Origin: Streptomyces nodosus
GTDB lineage: Bacteria > Actinomycetota > Actinomycetes > Streptomycetales > Streptomycetaceae
Length of the DNA: 64,000 nucleotides
Assembly (NCBI RefSeq): GCF_008704995.1
Contig: NZ_CP023747.1
Location: forward strand, 4,247,501-4,311,500
Direction of reading: 5' to 3'
In this document: positions 55,272 to 63,616 of the stretch, in pieces
Layout: each line of letters opens with the position of its first letter
How positions within the stretch are numbered: position 1 is the first letter of the stretch
Notes under the pieces: generated by a model
The model's input: only the letters and a program-made list of their open reading frames with translations
What the model was told of the DNA's origin: nothing
The model's database searches: none
Translations under genes and position numbers: made by a program

Positions 55272-56350
55272 TCCTCGCCACCGCCACCAACGAACAACTC
55301 GCGCACACCAGCAACACGCTGATCTACTCCTCGATGGCCGTCTACACCCTGGCCTTCTTCGCGCACATCGCCGAATGGCTCTTCGGCAGCCGCAGCAAGG
55401 TCGCCCGCACGGCCGACGCGCTCACCACCGGCGCCCCGAAGAAGGCGCAGGCGCCCGCCGTCACGGTCAAGAAGGCCGGGGGCACCGCGGTGCTGGAGCG
55501 GCCGACGGTCGTCACCCGCGCCGCGTCCGGCACCCGTGAGGTGCCGGACGGCCCCGGCGCCCACGGCGGCGACGAACAGGGCGACCTCTACGGCCGGATC
55601 GCCGTGTCGCTCACCGCGCTGGCCTTTCTGATCGAGCTCGGCGGCGTCATCGCCCGCGCGGCCTCCGTGCAGCGGGCGCCGTGGGGCAACATGTACGAGT
55701 TCAACATCACCTTCTCCACGGTCGCCGTCGGTGTGTATCTCACCCTGCTGACCCTGAAGAAGAATGTGCGCTGGCTGGGCCTTCCGCTGGTCACCACGGT
55801 CCTGCTCGACCTCGGTCTCGCGGTCACCGTGCTGTACACGGCGAGCGACCAGCTGGTCCCGGCCCTGCACTCGTACTGGCTGTACATCCATGTCTCGACG
55901 GCGATCTTCTGCGGCGCGGTCTTCTATGTCGGCGCGGTCGGCACGGTCCTCTATCTGTTCAAGGACTCCTACGAGAACAAGCTCCAGAGCGGCGGCAAGC
56001 CCGGCCGCTTCGCCACCTCGGTCCTGGAGCGGCTGCCCGCCTCGGCCTCGCTCGACAAGTTCTCCTACCGCGTCAACGCCGCCGTCTTCCCGCTGTGGAC
56101 CTTCACGATCATCGCGGGCGCCATCTGGGCCGGTGACGCCTGGGGTCGCTACTGGGGCTGGGACCCCAAGGAGACCTGGTCCTTCATCACCTGGGTCGCC
56201 TATGCCGGATATCTGCACGCCCGTGCCACGGCCGGTTGGAAGGGCCGCAAGGCCGCCTATATCGCGCTGATCGCGTTCGCCTGCTGGCTGTTCAACTACT
56301 ACGGCGTCAACATCTTCGTCTCCGGCAAGCACTCGTACGCGGGCGTGTAG
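55268..56350 (+). CDS. ccsB: CcsA/ResC-type heme-handling protein (c-type cytochrome biogenesis protein CcsB)
   Basis: 360 residues from GTG 55268, overlapping the resB stop by 4 bp. Multi-pass membrane protein with the tryptophan-rich WWD-type signature W296-G-W-D-P-K-E-T-W304 (WGRYWGWDPKETWSFITW). Conserved His residues lie in flanking helices. With ResB it carries heme across the membrane and joins it to apocytochrome c. Actinobacterial databases call it CcsB; in B. subtilis the equivalent is ResC. It ends the resA-ccdA-resB-ccsB operon. Confidence 0.93.
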   Translation: MILATATNEQLAHTSNTLIYSSMAVYTLAFFAHIAEWLFGSRSKVARTADALTTGAPKKAQAPAVTVKKAGGTAVLERPTVVTRAASGTREVPDGPGAHGGDEQGDLYGRIAVSLTALAFLIELGGVIARAASVQRAPWGNMYEFNITFSTVAVGVYLTLLTLKKNVRWLGLPLVTTVLLDLGLAVTVLYTASDQLVPALHSYWLYIHVSTAIFCGAVFYVGAVGTVLYLFKDSYENKLQSGGKPGRFATSVLERLPASASLDKFSYRVNAAVFPLWTFTIIAGAIWAGDAWGRYWGWDPKETWSFITWVAYAGYLHARATAGWKGRKAAYIALIAFACWLFNYYGVNIFVSGKHSYAGV

Positions 56351-56489
56351 CCCCGGCCCGTGCCGTCACGGCCGGTTTCCAGCCGACCTCGGTCGGTGGA
56401 AGCCGGCCGTCGTCGTCTCGGCACTCCACGCCTGTGACCAGGGCGATCCCACACATGCGGAACGTCCGTCCGAGAGTCAGGCTGGAATC

Positions 56490-56915
56490 ATGAGCGATCC
56501 CATCGAAGGGGGTCATGTCGAGCGGCGGGGAGATCTTCGCGTACGGCACTATCTGCTGCGGCTGCCCCGGCCGGTGGAGGAGGTCTGGCCCGCCCTGGCC
56601 AGCGCGGCGGGACTGCGGAACTGGCTGGCCGCCGCGGACCCCTTCGAACCACGGCTCGGCGGCGCGGTGGGACTCCGGCTCCCGGACGGCCCGGCCCGGG
56701 GCCGCATCACGGCCTGGGACGTGGAACGGATCGCCGAGTACACGGTGGAGGGCCGGGGCCGTATCCGCTTCCATCTGGAACCGGACCCGCCCACGGGCAC
56801 CACGGTGCGCTTCACCCATGAGACCCGGGTGGACCGGGACCCGGGCTGGCGCGCCCGCTTCGAACGCCTGCTCGTCCATCTGAGCGGCGGCGACGATCTG
56901 GGCGGCGCCGGCTGA
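56490..56915 (+). CDS. SRPBCC-family (START/Bet v 1-like) protein
   Basis: 141 residues. The fold is suggested by RHYLLRLPRPVEEVWPALAS, then LGGAVGLRLPDGPARGRITA, VERIAEYTVEGRGRIRFHLE and TTVRFTHETRV, with a final helix (WRARFERLLVHLSGG). Such proteins bind hydrophobic ligands or act as AHSA1-like proteins; the ligand is unknown. No signal peptide. It follows the cytochrome c operon after 140 bp and is convergent with the PLDc_N gene. Confidence 0.75.
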   Translation: MSDPIEGGHVERRGDLRVRHYLLRLPRPVEEVWPALASAAGLRNWLAAADPFEPRLGGAVGLRLPDGPARGRITAWDVERIAEYTVEGRGRIRFHLEPDPPTGTTVRFTHETRVDRDPGWRARFERLLVHLSGGDDLGGAG

Positions 56916-56957
56916 ACCGGGGCGGCACCGCATCGTCGTACAGATCGCGGAGGTCCG

Positions 56958-57353
56958 TCAGTCGGCGGTGGGCTCCTCGCCCCGTTCCCGGCGCCGCAGC
57001 TCGTCCTCGCGGCGGCGCAGATCGGCCTCCCAGTCCTTCAGGAGCGACTCGTCCTTCTTGTTCTCCTCCTTGAGGGACTTCAGGAACTCGGGGTTGTCGT
57101 CGGGCGCGACCCAGGTGGTGGTGTGGTTGCGGTGCCACTCGGAGGGTGTGGAGCCGGTCGCCGGGGTCTGACGCACCTTGCCGACGAGCAGCCAGAGGAT
57201 CGGGCCGACCAGCACCTCGCCGAAGAGCAGGATGATGATCAGCCAGACCACCTTGGGCAGCCCCCGCACCTGCTCCTCGGGGGTGTTCAGGCAGTCGATG
57301 AAGGCATATATCAACAGAGCCAGGACCAGTAGGAAGGGCAGATACCGGAGCAT
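56958..57353 (-). CDS. PLDc_N-domain small membrane protein
   Basis: 131 residues from ATG 57353. Two membrane helices (LRYLPFLLVLALLIYAFIDC and VVWLIIILLFGEVLVGPILWLLVGK) match the phospholipase-D N-terminal domain (PLDc_N), which is common as a small standalone protein in actinobacteria. The rest is a charged cytoplasmic tail with coiled-coil character (SLKEENKKDESLLKDWEADL, RREDELRRRERGEE). No catalytic HKD motif, so no phospholipase role. Divergent from the UbiD-like gene. Confidence 0.85.
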   Translation of the reverse strand: MLRYLPFLLVLALLIYAFIDCLNTPEEQVRGLPKVVWLIIILLFGEVLVGPILWLLVGKVRQTPATGSTPSEWHRNHTTTWVAPDDNPEFLKSLKEENKKDESLLKDWEADLRRREDELRRRERGEEPTAD

Positions 57354-57408
57354 GGTGGTGCGATCCCCCAGGAGACGGCGTCGGGGCACGGAACGGGCCC
57401 CGGTGACG

Positions 57409-57429
57409 GGGCAAGGGTAGCCCTTGCCC
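57409..57429. promoter_or_regulatory. Perfect palindrome overlapping the promoter of the UbiD-like gene
   Basis: GGGCAAGGG and CCCTTGCCC, separated by TAG, form a perfect 9-bp inverted repeat ending one base before a GATACT -10 box (57430-57435) and 14 bp before ATG 57443. The -10 lies only 7 nt from the start codon, so the message is probably leaderless. The symmetric site would control initiation directly; the binder is unknown. The same DNA could serve the divergent PLDc_N gene. Confidence 0.6.
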
Positions 57430-57442
57430 GATACTGGACCGC

Positions 57443-58900
57443 ATGGCTTACGACGATCTTCGCTCCCTGCTCCGGGCGCTGGAGCGCGAGGGAGACCTCA
57501 AGCGCATCAAGGCCGAGGTCGACCCCTTTCTGGAGGTCGGGGAGATCGTCGACCGGGTGCAGAAGTCCGGGGGGCCCGCGCTGCTCTTCGAGAACGTGCG
57601 CGGGTCGAGCATGCCGCTCGCCATGAATGTGTTCGGGACCGACCGGCGCCTCCTCAAGTCCCTCGGCCTGAAGTCCTACGACGAGATCTCCGGCAAGATC
57701 GGCGGGCTGCTGAAGCCCGAACTGCCGCACGGGTTCGTCGGGGTGCGCGAGGCCTTCGGGAAGCTCGGCGCGATGACCCATGTGCCGCCCAGGAAGGTCA
57801 AGGCCGAGAGCGCGCCCGTGCAGGAGGTCGTGCTGCACGGCGAGGACGTCGATCTGGACGCCCTGCCCGCCCTGTTCACCTGGCCGAAGGACGGCGGCTC
57901 CTTCTTCAATCTCGGGCTCACCCACACCAAGGACCCGGAGACCGGGATCCGCAACCTCGGTCTGTACCGCCTCCAGCGCCATGACCGGCGCACCATCGGC
58001 ATGCACTGGCAGATCCACAAGGACAGCCGCAATCACTACCAGGTGGCGGCCCGGCGCGGCGAGCGGCTCCCGGTCGCCATCGCCTTCGGATGCCCGCCCG
58101 CCGTGACCTACGCCTCCACCGCCCCGCTGCCCGGGGACATCGACGAGTACCTCTTCGCCGGGTTCATCGCGGGCCGGCGGATCGAGATGGTCGACTGCAA
58201 GACGGTGCCGCTCCAGGTGCCGGCCGCCGCCGAGGTGGTCCTGGAGGGCTGGCTGGAGCCCGGGCAGATGCTGCCGGAGGGGCCCTTCGGCGACCACACC
58301 GGCTTCTACACCCCGCAGGAGCCCTTCCCCGCGCTGACGATCGACTGCGTCACCATGCGCAGGCGCCCCCTGCTCCAGTCGATCGTCGTGGGACGCCCCC
58401 CGACGGAGGACGGCCCCCTCGGCCGGGCCACCGAGCGGTTCTTCCTCCCGCTGCTCAAGATCATCGTGCCGGACATCGTGGACTACCACCTGCCCGAGGC
58501 GGGCGGCTTCCACAACTGCGCGATCGTGTCGATCGACAAGAAGTACCCCAAGCACGCCCAGAAGGTGATGCACGCCGTCTGGGGCGCGCACATGATGTCC
58601 CTGACCAAGCTGATCGTGGTCGTGGACTCCGACTGCGACGTCCACGATCTGCACGAGGTCGCCTGGCGCGCCCTCGGCAACACCGACTACGCCCGTGACC
58701 TCACGGTCGTCGAAGGTCCCGTCGATCATCTGGACCATGCCTCCTACCAGCAGTTCTGGGGCGGCAAGGCGGGTATCGACGCGACGAGGAAATGGCCCGA
58801 GGAGGGCTACACCAGGGACGGCGGTTGGCCCGACATGGTCCTCTCGGACCCGGAGACCGCCGAACGAGTGACGCGACGCTGGAAGGAGTACGGACTGTGA
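57443..58900 (+). CDS. UbiD-family decarboxylase of menaquinone biosynthesis
   Basis: 485 residues, full length for UbiD. These enzymes use prenylated FMN (made by UbiX) to remove a carboxyl group from an aromatic ring. UbiD signatures: GNRRI-like regions (HTKDPETGIRNLGLYR), RHDRRTIGMHWQIHKDSRNHY, EVVLEGWLEPGQMLPEGPFGDHTGFY in two parts with the Glu of the catalytic triad, and LTKLIVVVDSDCDVHD. Neighbours encode a UbiA-type prenyltransferase, UbiX and MqnE, so it probably acts in the futalosine menaquinone pathway on the naphthoate ring. Confidence 0.92.
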   Translation: MAYDDLRSLLRALEREGDLKRIKAEVDPFLEVGEIVDRVQKSGGPALLFENVRGSSMPLAMNVFGTDRRLLKSLGLKSYDEISGKIGGLLKPELPHGFVGVREAFGKLGAMTHVPPRKVKAESAPVQEVVLHGEDVDLDALPALFTWPKDGGSFFNLGLTHTKDPETGIRNLGLYRLQRHDRRTIGMHWQIHKDSRNHYQVAARRGERLPVAIAFGCPPAVTYASTAPLPGDIDEYLFAGFIAGRRIEMVDCKTVPLQVPAAAEVVLEGWLEPGQMLPEGPFGDHTGFYTPQEPFPALTIDCVTMRRRPLLQSIVVGRPPTEDGPLGRATERFFLPLLKIIVPDIVDYHLPEAGGFHNCAIVSIDKKYPKHAQKVMHAVWGAHMMSLTKLIVVVDSDCDVHDLHEVAWRALGNTDYARDLTVVEGPVDHLDHASYQQFWGGKAGIDATRKWPEEGYTRDGGWPDMVLSDPETAERVTRRWKEYGL

Positions 58901-58979
58901 CGCGTACGGACACGCCGGGAGCCGTGAGCGCGGGGACGGGAACGCCCCGACGCCGCGGGGCCGAGCCGGGGTACGGCCG

Positions 58980-59882
58980 GTGAGCAGCGCCTCCGCGGCG
59001 ATCCCGCAGCCGGGACGCACCCGGGCCTTTCTGCGCCTGGTGATGATCGAGCACTCCGTCTTCGCACTGCCCTTCGCCTACATCGCCGCGCTGACCGCGA
59101 TGTTCGAGTGGGACCGCTCCGTCCACTGGGGCCGGCTGCTGCTGGTCACGGTCGCCATGGTGGGCCTGCGGACCTTCGCCATGGCGGCGAACCGGATCAT
59201 CGACCGCGAGATCGACGCCCGTAACCCGCGCACGGCCCATCGCGAGCTGGTCACCGGCGCGATGACGGTGCGGCACGCCTGGACCGGCGCGCTGGTCGCC
59301 CTGGTCTTCTTCCTGGGCGCCGCCGCCCTGCTCAACCCGCTCTGTCTGGCCCTGGCGCCCATCGCGGTGATCCCGATGGTGGTCTATCCGTACGGCAAGC
59401 GGTTCACCAACTTCCCGCAGGCCATCCTGGGCCTGGCCCAGTCGATGGGCCCGGTCGGCGGCTGGCTGGCGATCAGCGGTGAGTGGTCCTGGGACGCGGT
59501 GATCCTCGGCCTCGCGGTGGGCATCTGGATCGGCGGCTTCGACCTGATCTACGCCTGCCAGGACGTGGAGACGGACCGCAGGATCGGCGTGATGTCGGTA
59601 CCGGCCCGCTTCGGCATCCCCGCGGCGATCTGGGGCGCCCGGGTGTGCCACACGATTGTGACGGCGCTGTTCGTCTGGTACGCCCTCGCCACCGGCGCCG
59701 GCTTCTTCTTCTGGCTGGGCCTGGTGATCGTGGCGGGCGCCTTCGTGTACGAGCACAGCATCGTCCGCCCCCATGATCTGAGCCGGGTGAACCGGGCCTT
59801 CTTCAGCGTCAACGGGTTCATCGGCATCGCCCTGTTCGTGTGCGCCCTGCTCGACCTGCTGGTGCGGGGTCTGGCACTGTGA
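58980..59882 (+). CDS. UbiA-family prenyltransferase (menaquinone, MqnP-like)
   Basis: 300 residues from GTG 58980. About eight membrane helices with the two Asp-rich motifs of UbiA: NRIIDREIDARNPRT (first, with DREID) and YACQDVETDRRIG (second, with DVETD). It should attach a polyprenyl chain to the 1,4-dihydroxy-6-naphthoate ring of the futalosine pathway. It follows the UbiD-like gene on the same strand after 79 bp. The N-terminal frame has no clear ribosome-binding site. The usual name is MqnP; the step order is inferred from family knowledge. Confidence 0.9.
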   Translation: MSSASAAIPQPGRTRAFLRLVMIEHSVFALPFAYIAALTAMFEWDRSVHWGRLLLVTVAMVGLRTFAMAANRIIDREIDARNPRTAHRELVTGAMTVRHAWTGALVALVFFLGAAALLNPLCLALAPIAVIPMVVYPYGKRFTNFPQAILGLAQSMGPVGGWLAISGEWSWDAVILGLAVGIWIGGFDLIYACQDVETDRRIGVMSVPARFGIPAAIWGARVCHTIVTALFVWYALATGAGFFFWLGLVIVAGAFVYEHSIVRPHDLSRVNRAFFSVNGFIGIALFVCALLDLLVRGLAL

Positions 59883-59981
59883 ACGCGGATCCGGAAGGGC
59901 ACGAGCGGCCCTGACCCCGGGGGCGGCGGAGGGGGACCCCTGGGCCGGTTCGTGCGGTGCGGTGCCGGATAGGCTCGGGGC

Positions 59982-60674
59982 GTGAACCCAGCCAAGCCAG
60001 GAGAGATGCCGCGTAGGCCTTGGATCGTGGGGGTCTCGGGCGCCTCGGGCACCCCCTACGCCGCTGCCGTGCTGCGGGCCCTGCTCGCCGCGGGGGAGAG
60101 CGTCGATCTGGTGGTCTCCCGTGCCTCGCGGCTCACCCTGCTCGACGAGACCCGGATCGCCTTCCGGGACGCCCACTGGCGGGACGATCTGCGGGAATGG
60201 CTGGAGCGTGGCGCCGACGGCAAGCCCGGCACCTTCACGGTCGACGTCGAAGGGGACCGCGTACGGCACTGGAGCGCCGGCGACCTGGCCGCGGGGCCGT
60301 CCTCCGGCTCGTACCCGGCGAAGGGGATGCTGATCGTGCCCGCGTCCACGGCCTGTGTGGCGGGGGTGGCCCTCGGGCTCTCGAAGGACCTGCTGCAACG
60401 GTCCGCGAGCGTCACCCTCAAGGAGCGGCGCCCGCTGGTCGTCGCCGTCCGGGAGACCCCGCTGAGCGGGGTGACCCTCAGGCAACTGGTGGCGCTGGAC
60501 GAGGCGGGCGCGGTGGTCCTGCCCGCGTCACCGGCGTTCTACGCGGGAGCCACGCACATCCAGGACCTGGTGGACTTCGTCGCCGGACGGGTGCTGGACG
60601 CGGCAGGGGTGCCGCACGGGCTGTACCGCCGCTGGAAGGGCGAGCTCGGGGGAGGCTCCGGGGCCGACGAGTAG
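59982..60674 (+). CDS. ubiX: UbiX-family flavin prenyltransferase
   Basis: 230 residues from GTG 59982. The flavin-binding start GVSGASGTPYAAAV (17-30) and the prenyl-binding Ser/Lys segments (SASVTLKERRPLVVAVRETPL) identify UbiX, which makes the prenyl-FMN cofactor needed by UbiD. A ~50-residue insertion (DDLREWLERGADGKPGTF...) is longer than in the short E. coli enzyme but common in Streptomyces. TAGGCT (59970-59975), 6 nt before the start and with no ribosome-binding site, suggests a leaderless transcript. Confidence 0.9.
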   Translation: MNPAKPGEMPRRPWIVGVSGASGTPYAAAVLRALLAAGESVDLVVSRASRLTLLDETRIAFRDAHWRDDLREWLERGADGKPGTFTVDVEGDRVRHWSAGDLAAGPSSGSYPAKGMLIVPASTACVAGVALGLSKDLLQRSASVTLKERRPLVVAVRETPLSGVTLRQLVALDEAGAVVLPASPAFYAGATHIQDLVDFVAGRVLDAAGVPHGLYRRWKGELGGGSGADE

Positions 60675-60766
60675 GCGCCGGGGGCGGGGGCTGCGCCTGG
60701 GGAGCGCCCGTCGGCGGTACGCCGTGCCGGGACGGTGACGCGCCCCGAATCATATGAAAGAAATAG

Positions 60767-60780
60767 AGGGCTTCGGCCCT
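60767..60780 (+). terminator. Small hairpin after ubiX
   Basis: AGGGC-TTCG-GCCCT stem with a stable TTCG tetraloop in a locally AT-rich intergenic stretch, 93 bp after the ubiX stop. No T run. May be a weak stop for ubiX or part of the Lrp gene leader. Confidence 0.4.
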
Positions 60781-60842
60781 ATGTGCCTTGATTTCTATGC
60801 GTAAACTTGCGGGAACGCCGAACAATGAAAGGCTGCGGATCT

Positions 60843-61301
60843 ATGGATGCCGTTGACAGGCAGCTCATCCAGGCCCTGCGCGAGAACGGTAGGGCCTCTT
60901 ACGCCGAGCTCGGCCGGCTCGTGGGCCTCTCCGGGCCCAGCGTCACCGACCGTATCAACCGCCTGGAGGCGGCCGGAGTCATCACCGGCTACCGCGCCAC
61001 GGTCGACGCCGCGTCCCTCGGGCTCGGGGTCACCGCCCTCATCGGCATCTCGCTCTCCGACGCCGCCGACCACGAGGACGTGGCGCTCCGTCTGAAGGAC
61101 CTTCATGAGATCGAGGACTGCTGGTTCATCGCCGGTGAGGACTCGTTCATGCTCAAGGTGCGGTCCGACAACGTGGACGGTCTGGAGCGGACCATCCGCC
61201 GGCTCTCCGGCACCAAGGGTGTCTCCCGCACCCGGACCACGATCGTGCTCTCCACCAAGTGGGAGAACCGGGTGGGCGAACTGCCGTCCGGCCGGCGCTA
61301 G
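60843..61301 (+). CDS. Lrp/AsnC-family transcriptional regulator
   Basis: 152 residues from ATG 60843; in-frame starts at 60807 (TTG) and 60825 (ATG) would add a few residues with no family match. HTH at the N-terminus (MDAVDRQLIQALRENGRASY, ELGRLVGLSGPSVTDRINRL), followed by the ligand-binding RAM/AsnC domain (VTALIGISLSDAADHEDV, IEDCWFIAGEDSFMLKV). Such proteins are octameric regulators of amino-acid or central metabolism. It lies between ubiX and mqnE; whether it controls the menaquinone genes is unknown. Confidence 0.93.
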   Translation: MDAVDRQLIQALRENGRASYAELGRLVGLSGPSVTDRINRLEAAGVITGYRATVDAASLGLGVTALIGISLSDAADHEDVALRLKDLHEIEDCWFIAGEDSFMLKVRSDNVDGLERTIRRLSGTKGVSRTRTTIVLSTKWENRVGELPSGRR

Positions 61302-61432
61302 GCAATCCGGCGCGAAGTGCCGTACCGGGGTGTGCGGGTGGTGGCGTGCCGAGGCGCGCACGGGGGGCACCGCCCGCCCCCGGGGCCGAGGGGTACGGTG
61401 GGGCAGGTTCGTCCACAGGGAGAGGCAGAAGT

Positions 61433-62596
61433 ATGGATGTCGGGCTCAAGCGCGAGCTGGAGGACAAGGTCCGGGCCGGTGAGCGGCTGACCCGCGAGGA
61501 CGGCATCGCGCTGTACGAGTCGGACGACCTGGCCTGGTTGGGCGGCCTCGCACACGAGGTGCGCACCCGCAAGAACGGCGACGTGGTCCACTTCAACGTC
61601 AACCGTCATCTCAATATGACGAATGTGTGCACCGCGTCCTGCGCCTACTGCTCCTTCCAGCGCAAGCCGGGGGAGAAGGACGCGTACACGATGCGCATCG
61701 AGGAGGCCGTCCGCCTCGCCACGGCGATGGAGTCGGAGAACCTCACCGAGCTGCACATCGTCAACGGACTGCACCCCAACCTGCCGTGGCGTTACTACCC
61801 GCGCTCGCTGCGCGAGTTGAAGGCCGCGCTGCCGAACGTCTCGCTGAAGGCGTTCACTGCGACCGAGATCCATCACTTCGAGACCATCTCCGGTCTCACG
61901 GCCTCCGAGATCCTCGACGAACTGATCGACGCCGGCCTCGAGTCGCTGACCGGCGGTGGCGCCGAGATCTTCGACTGGGAGGTCCGGCAGCACATCGTCG
62001 ACCACCGCACCCACTGGGAGGACTGGTCGCGCATCCACCGGCTGGCGCACGAGAAGGGTCTGAAGACCCCGTGCACCATGCTCTACGGTCATATCGAAGA
62101 GCCCCGGCACCGGGTGGACCATGTGCTGCGGCTGCGTGAACTCCAGGACGAGACCGGCGGCTTCCAGGTCTTCATCCCCCTGCGCTACCAGCACGACTTC
62201 GTGGACATGAAGGACGGCAAGGTCCGCAACCGCCTCCAGACGCGGACGCAGATGGCGACCGGCGCGGAGGCCCTGAAGACCTTCGCGGTCTCCCGGCTGC
62301 TCTTCGACAATGTCCCGCACGTCAAGGTGTTCTGGGTGATGCACGGGGTGCAGACCGCGCAACTCGCCCTCCAGCACGGTGCCGACGACATGGACGGCTC
62401 GGTCGTGGAGTACAAGATCACGCACGATGCGGACAACTTCGGCACGCCGAACAAGCTGACCCGCGAGGACCTGCTCGATCTGATCCGGGACGCGGGCTTC
62501 CGCCCGGTGGAGCGGAACACCCGCTACGAAATCATCCGTGAGTACGAGGGCCCGGACCCGGCGCGCCGGGACGAGCCCCAGCCCATGCGGGTCTGA
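61433..62596 (+). CDS. mqnE: Aminofutalosine synthase MqnE (radical SAM)
   Basis: 387 residues from ATG 61433, with GGGAGAGG about 9 nt upstream; longer frames lack support. The [4Fe-4S] cluster motif C66-T-A-S-C70-A-Y-C73 is the radical SAM CxxxCxxC. MqnE joins 3-[(1-carboxyvinyl)oxy]benzoate and S-adenosylmethionine to give aminofutalosine, the second step of the futalosine menaquinone route. Family blocks: FNVNRHLNMTNVC, ELHIVNGLHPNLPWRYYPR, FTATEIHHFETISG and FQVFIPLRYQHDF. Nearby UbiX and UbiD-like genes fit this pathway. Confidence 0.96.
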   Translation: MDVGLKRELEDKVRAGERLTREDGIALYESDDLAWLGGLAHEVRTRKNGDVVHFNVNRHLNMTNVCTASCAYCSFQRKPGEKDAYTMRIEEAVRLATAMESENLTELHIVNGLHPNLPWRYYPRSLRELKAALPNVSLKAFTATEIHHFETISGLTASEILDELIDAGLESLTGGGAEIFDWEVRQHIVDHRTHWEDWSRIHRLAHEKGLKTPCTMLYGHIEEPRHRVDHVLRLRELQDETGGFQVFIPLRYQHDFVDMKDGKVRNRLQTRTQMATGAEALKTFAVSRLLFDNVPHVKVFWVMHGVQTAQLALQHGADDMDGSVVEYKITHDADNFGTPNKLTREDLLDLIRDAGFRPVERNTRYEIIREYEGPDPARRDEPQPMRV

Positions 62597-62623
62597 CCCG
62601 TCCCCGGACGGCGGGAGCAGGTC

Positions 62624-62653
62624 TTGAGCACATCGAGAGGTAATGGATAGCCT
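62624..62653 (+). promoter_or_regulatory. Candidate promoter of the GNAT gene
   Basis: TTGAGC (62624-62629) and TAGCCT (62648-62653) with an 18-bp spacer, a good Streptomyces vegetative promoter. The start codon at 62660 lies 6 nt after the -10, implying a leaderless message. Confidence 0.6.
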
Positions 62654-62659
62654 CCCGCC

Positions 62660-63184
62660 ATGCCCCTTACGTTTGTGCTCGATCCGGCCATGACTCCCGC
62701 CCTCCGTGACGGCGTCCTCGATCTGTGGACGGAGGTGTCCCGTGCCGGTGGGGCGGTGGGCTTCGTCCCGCCGGTCACCCGCGAGGAGATCCGCCCGGAA
62801 CTGCTGCGGCACCTCACGGCGATGGCCGAGGGCCGCGCCCGGCTGCTGGTCGGGCTCGACGAGGACGGGCGGGTGGCCGCGGCCGCGTTCCTCACCTTCA
62901 ACACCCACCGGCTGATGACGCACTGGATGTGGCTCTACACGGTGATGGTGCACCCCCGCCATCAGGGCAAGGGGTACGGCCGTGACCTGATGGCCGCCGC
63001 CGAGGACGCGGCCCGCGGCTTCGAGGGCATCGAGGCGATACGGCTCACCTGCCGGGGCGGCCTCGGTCTGGAGCGGTTCTACGGCTCCTGCGGCTACAAG
63101 GAGGTCGGCCGGGTGCCCGGCGCGATCCGGGTGACGCCGGGGGACGACCGCGACGACATCGTCATGCTGCTGCCGCTGGGATGA
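62660..63184 (+). CDS. GNAT-family N-acetyltransferase
   Basis: 174 residues. The acetyl-CoA loop is VMVHPRHQGKGYGRDLM (motif A, Q-x-x-G-x-G type). A later FYGSCGYKEVGRVPG segment is the usual GNAT beta-6/7 motif. The N-terminus (MPLTFVLDPAMTPALRDGVLD, LWTEVSRAGGAVGFVPP) suggests a small-molecule-acetylating type. Substrate unknown. A strong -35/-10 pair precedes it and no ribosome-binding site is seen, in line with a leaderless transcript. Confidence 0.9.
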   Translation: MPLTFVLDPAMTPALRDGVLDLWTEVSRAGGAVGFVPPVTREEIRPELLRHLTAMAEGRARLLVGLDEDGRVAAAAFLTFNTHRLMTHWMWLYTVMVHPRHQGKGYGRDLMAAAEDAARGFEGIEAIRLTCRGGLGLERFYGSCGYKEVGRVPGAIRVTPGDDRDDIVMLLPLG

Positions 63185-63316
63185 GCGGGCGTCCGCGCAC
63201 CCCCCTGCAGGAGCGAAGGCCCGGCGTGCTTCACTGGAATGTGACCTACGGGATCTCCCCGGACGCCCGGTTTCGCCCGAACAGGGGTGGCCCACGGAAC
63301 GGAAGAGTGGATTGAG

Positions 63317-63616
63317 ATGCTCCGCTACACGCTGATGCGCCTCGGTATTTTCGCGGGTTGCCTCGTGCTCACCTGGGGCCTCGTCTACTCGGGCCTCGTC
63401 CCGCGCGGCCTCGGTGACTCCAACGGCATCTGGGTGGTGCTGCTGGCCCTGGTGATCTCGGCCCCGATCAGCTTCGTGGTGCTCCGCAAGGAGCGCGACC
63501 GGGCGTCGTTGCAGGTCGTCGAGCGGGTGGAGCGGATGAAGGCCAACGTCGAGGCCAACCGCAGCCAGGAGGACCTGGCGGACGCCCCGGTGACCGCACC
63601 GCACCAGGCGTCCTAG
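63317..63616 (+). CDS. DUF4229 small membrane protein
   Basis: 99 residues from ATG 63317, with GGAAGAG about 11 nt upstream. Two membrane helices (MLRYTLMRLGIFAGCLVLTW and GIWVVLLALVISAPISFVVL) are joined by a short loop, then a charged coiled-coil-like tail (RKERDRASLQVVERVERMKA) on the cytoplasmic side. This is the DUF4229 pattern, a small actinobacterial membrane protein without known function. It is found beside mqnE and UbiA-type genes in other Streptomyces. Confidence 0.88.
   Translation: MLRYTLMRLGIFAGCLVLTWGLVYSGLVPRGLGDSNGIWVVLLALVISAPISFVVLRKERDRASLQVVERVERMKANVEANRSQEDLADAPVTAPHQAS

Noticed and set aside
58897..58983. A 28-residue frame (GTG start) overlapping the UbiD-like stop and ending at the prenyltransferase start
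   Set aside because: Possible leader peptide by position, but composition is ordinary GC-rich filler and there is no ribosome-binding site.
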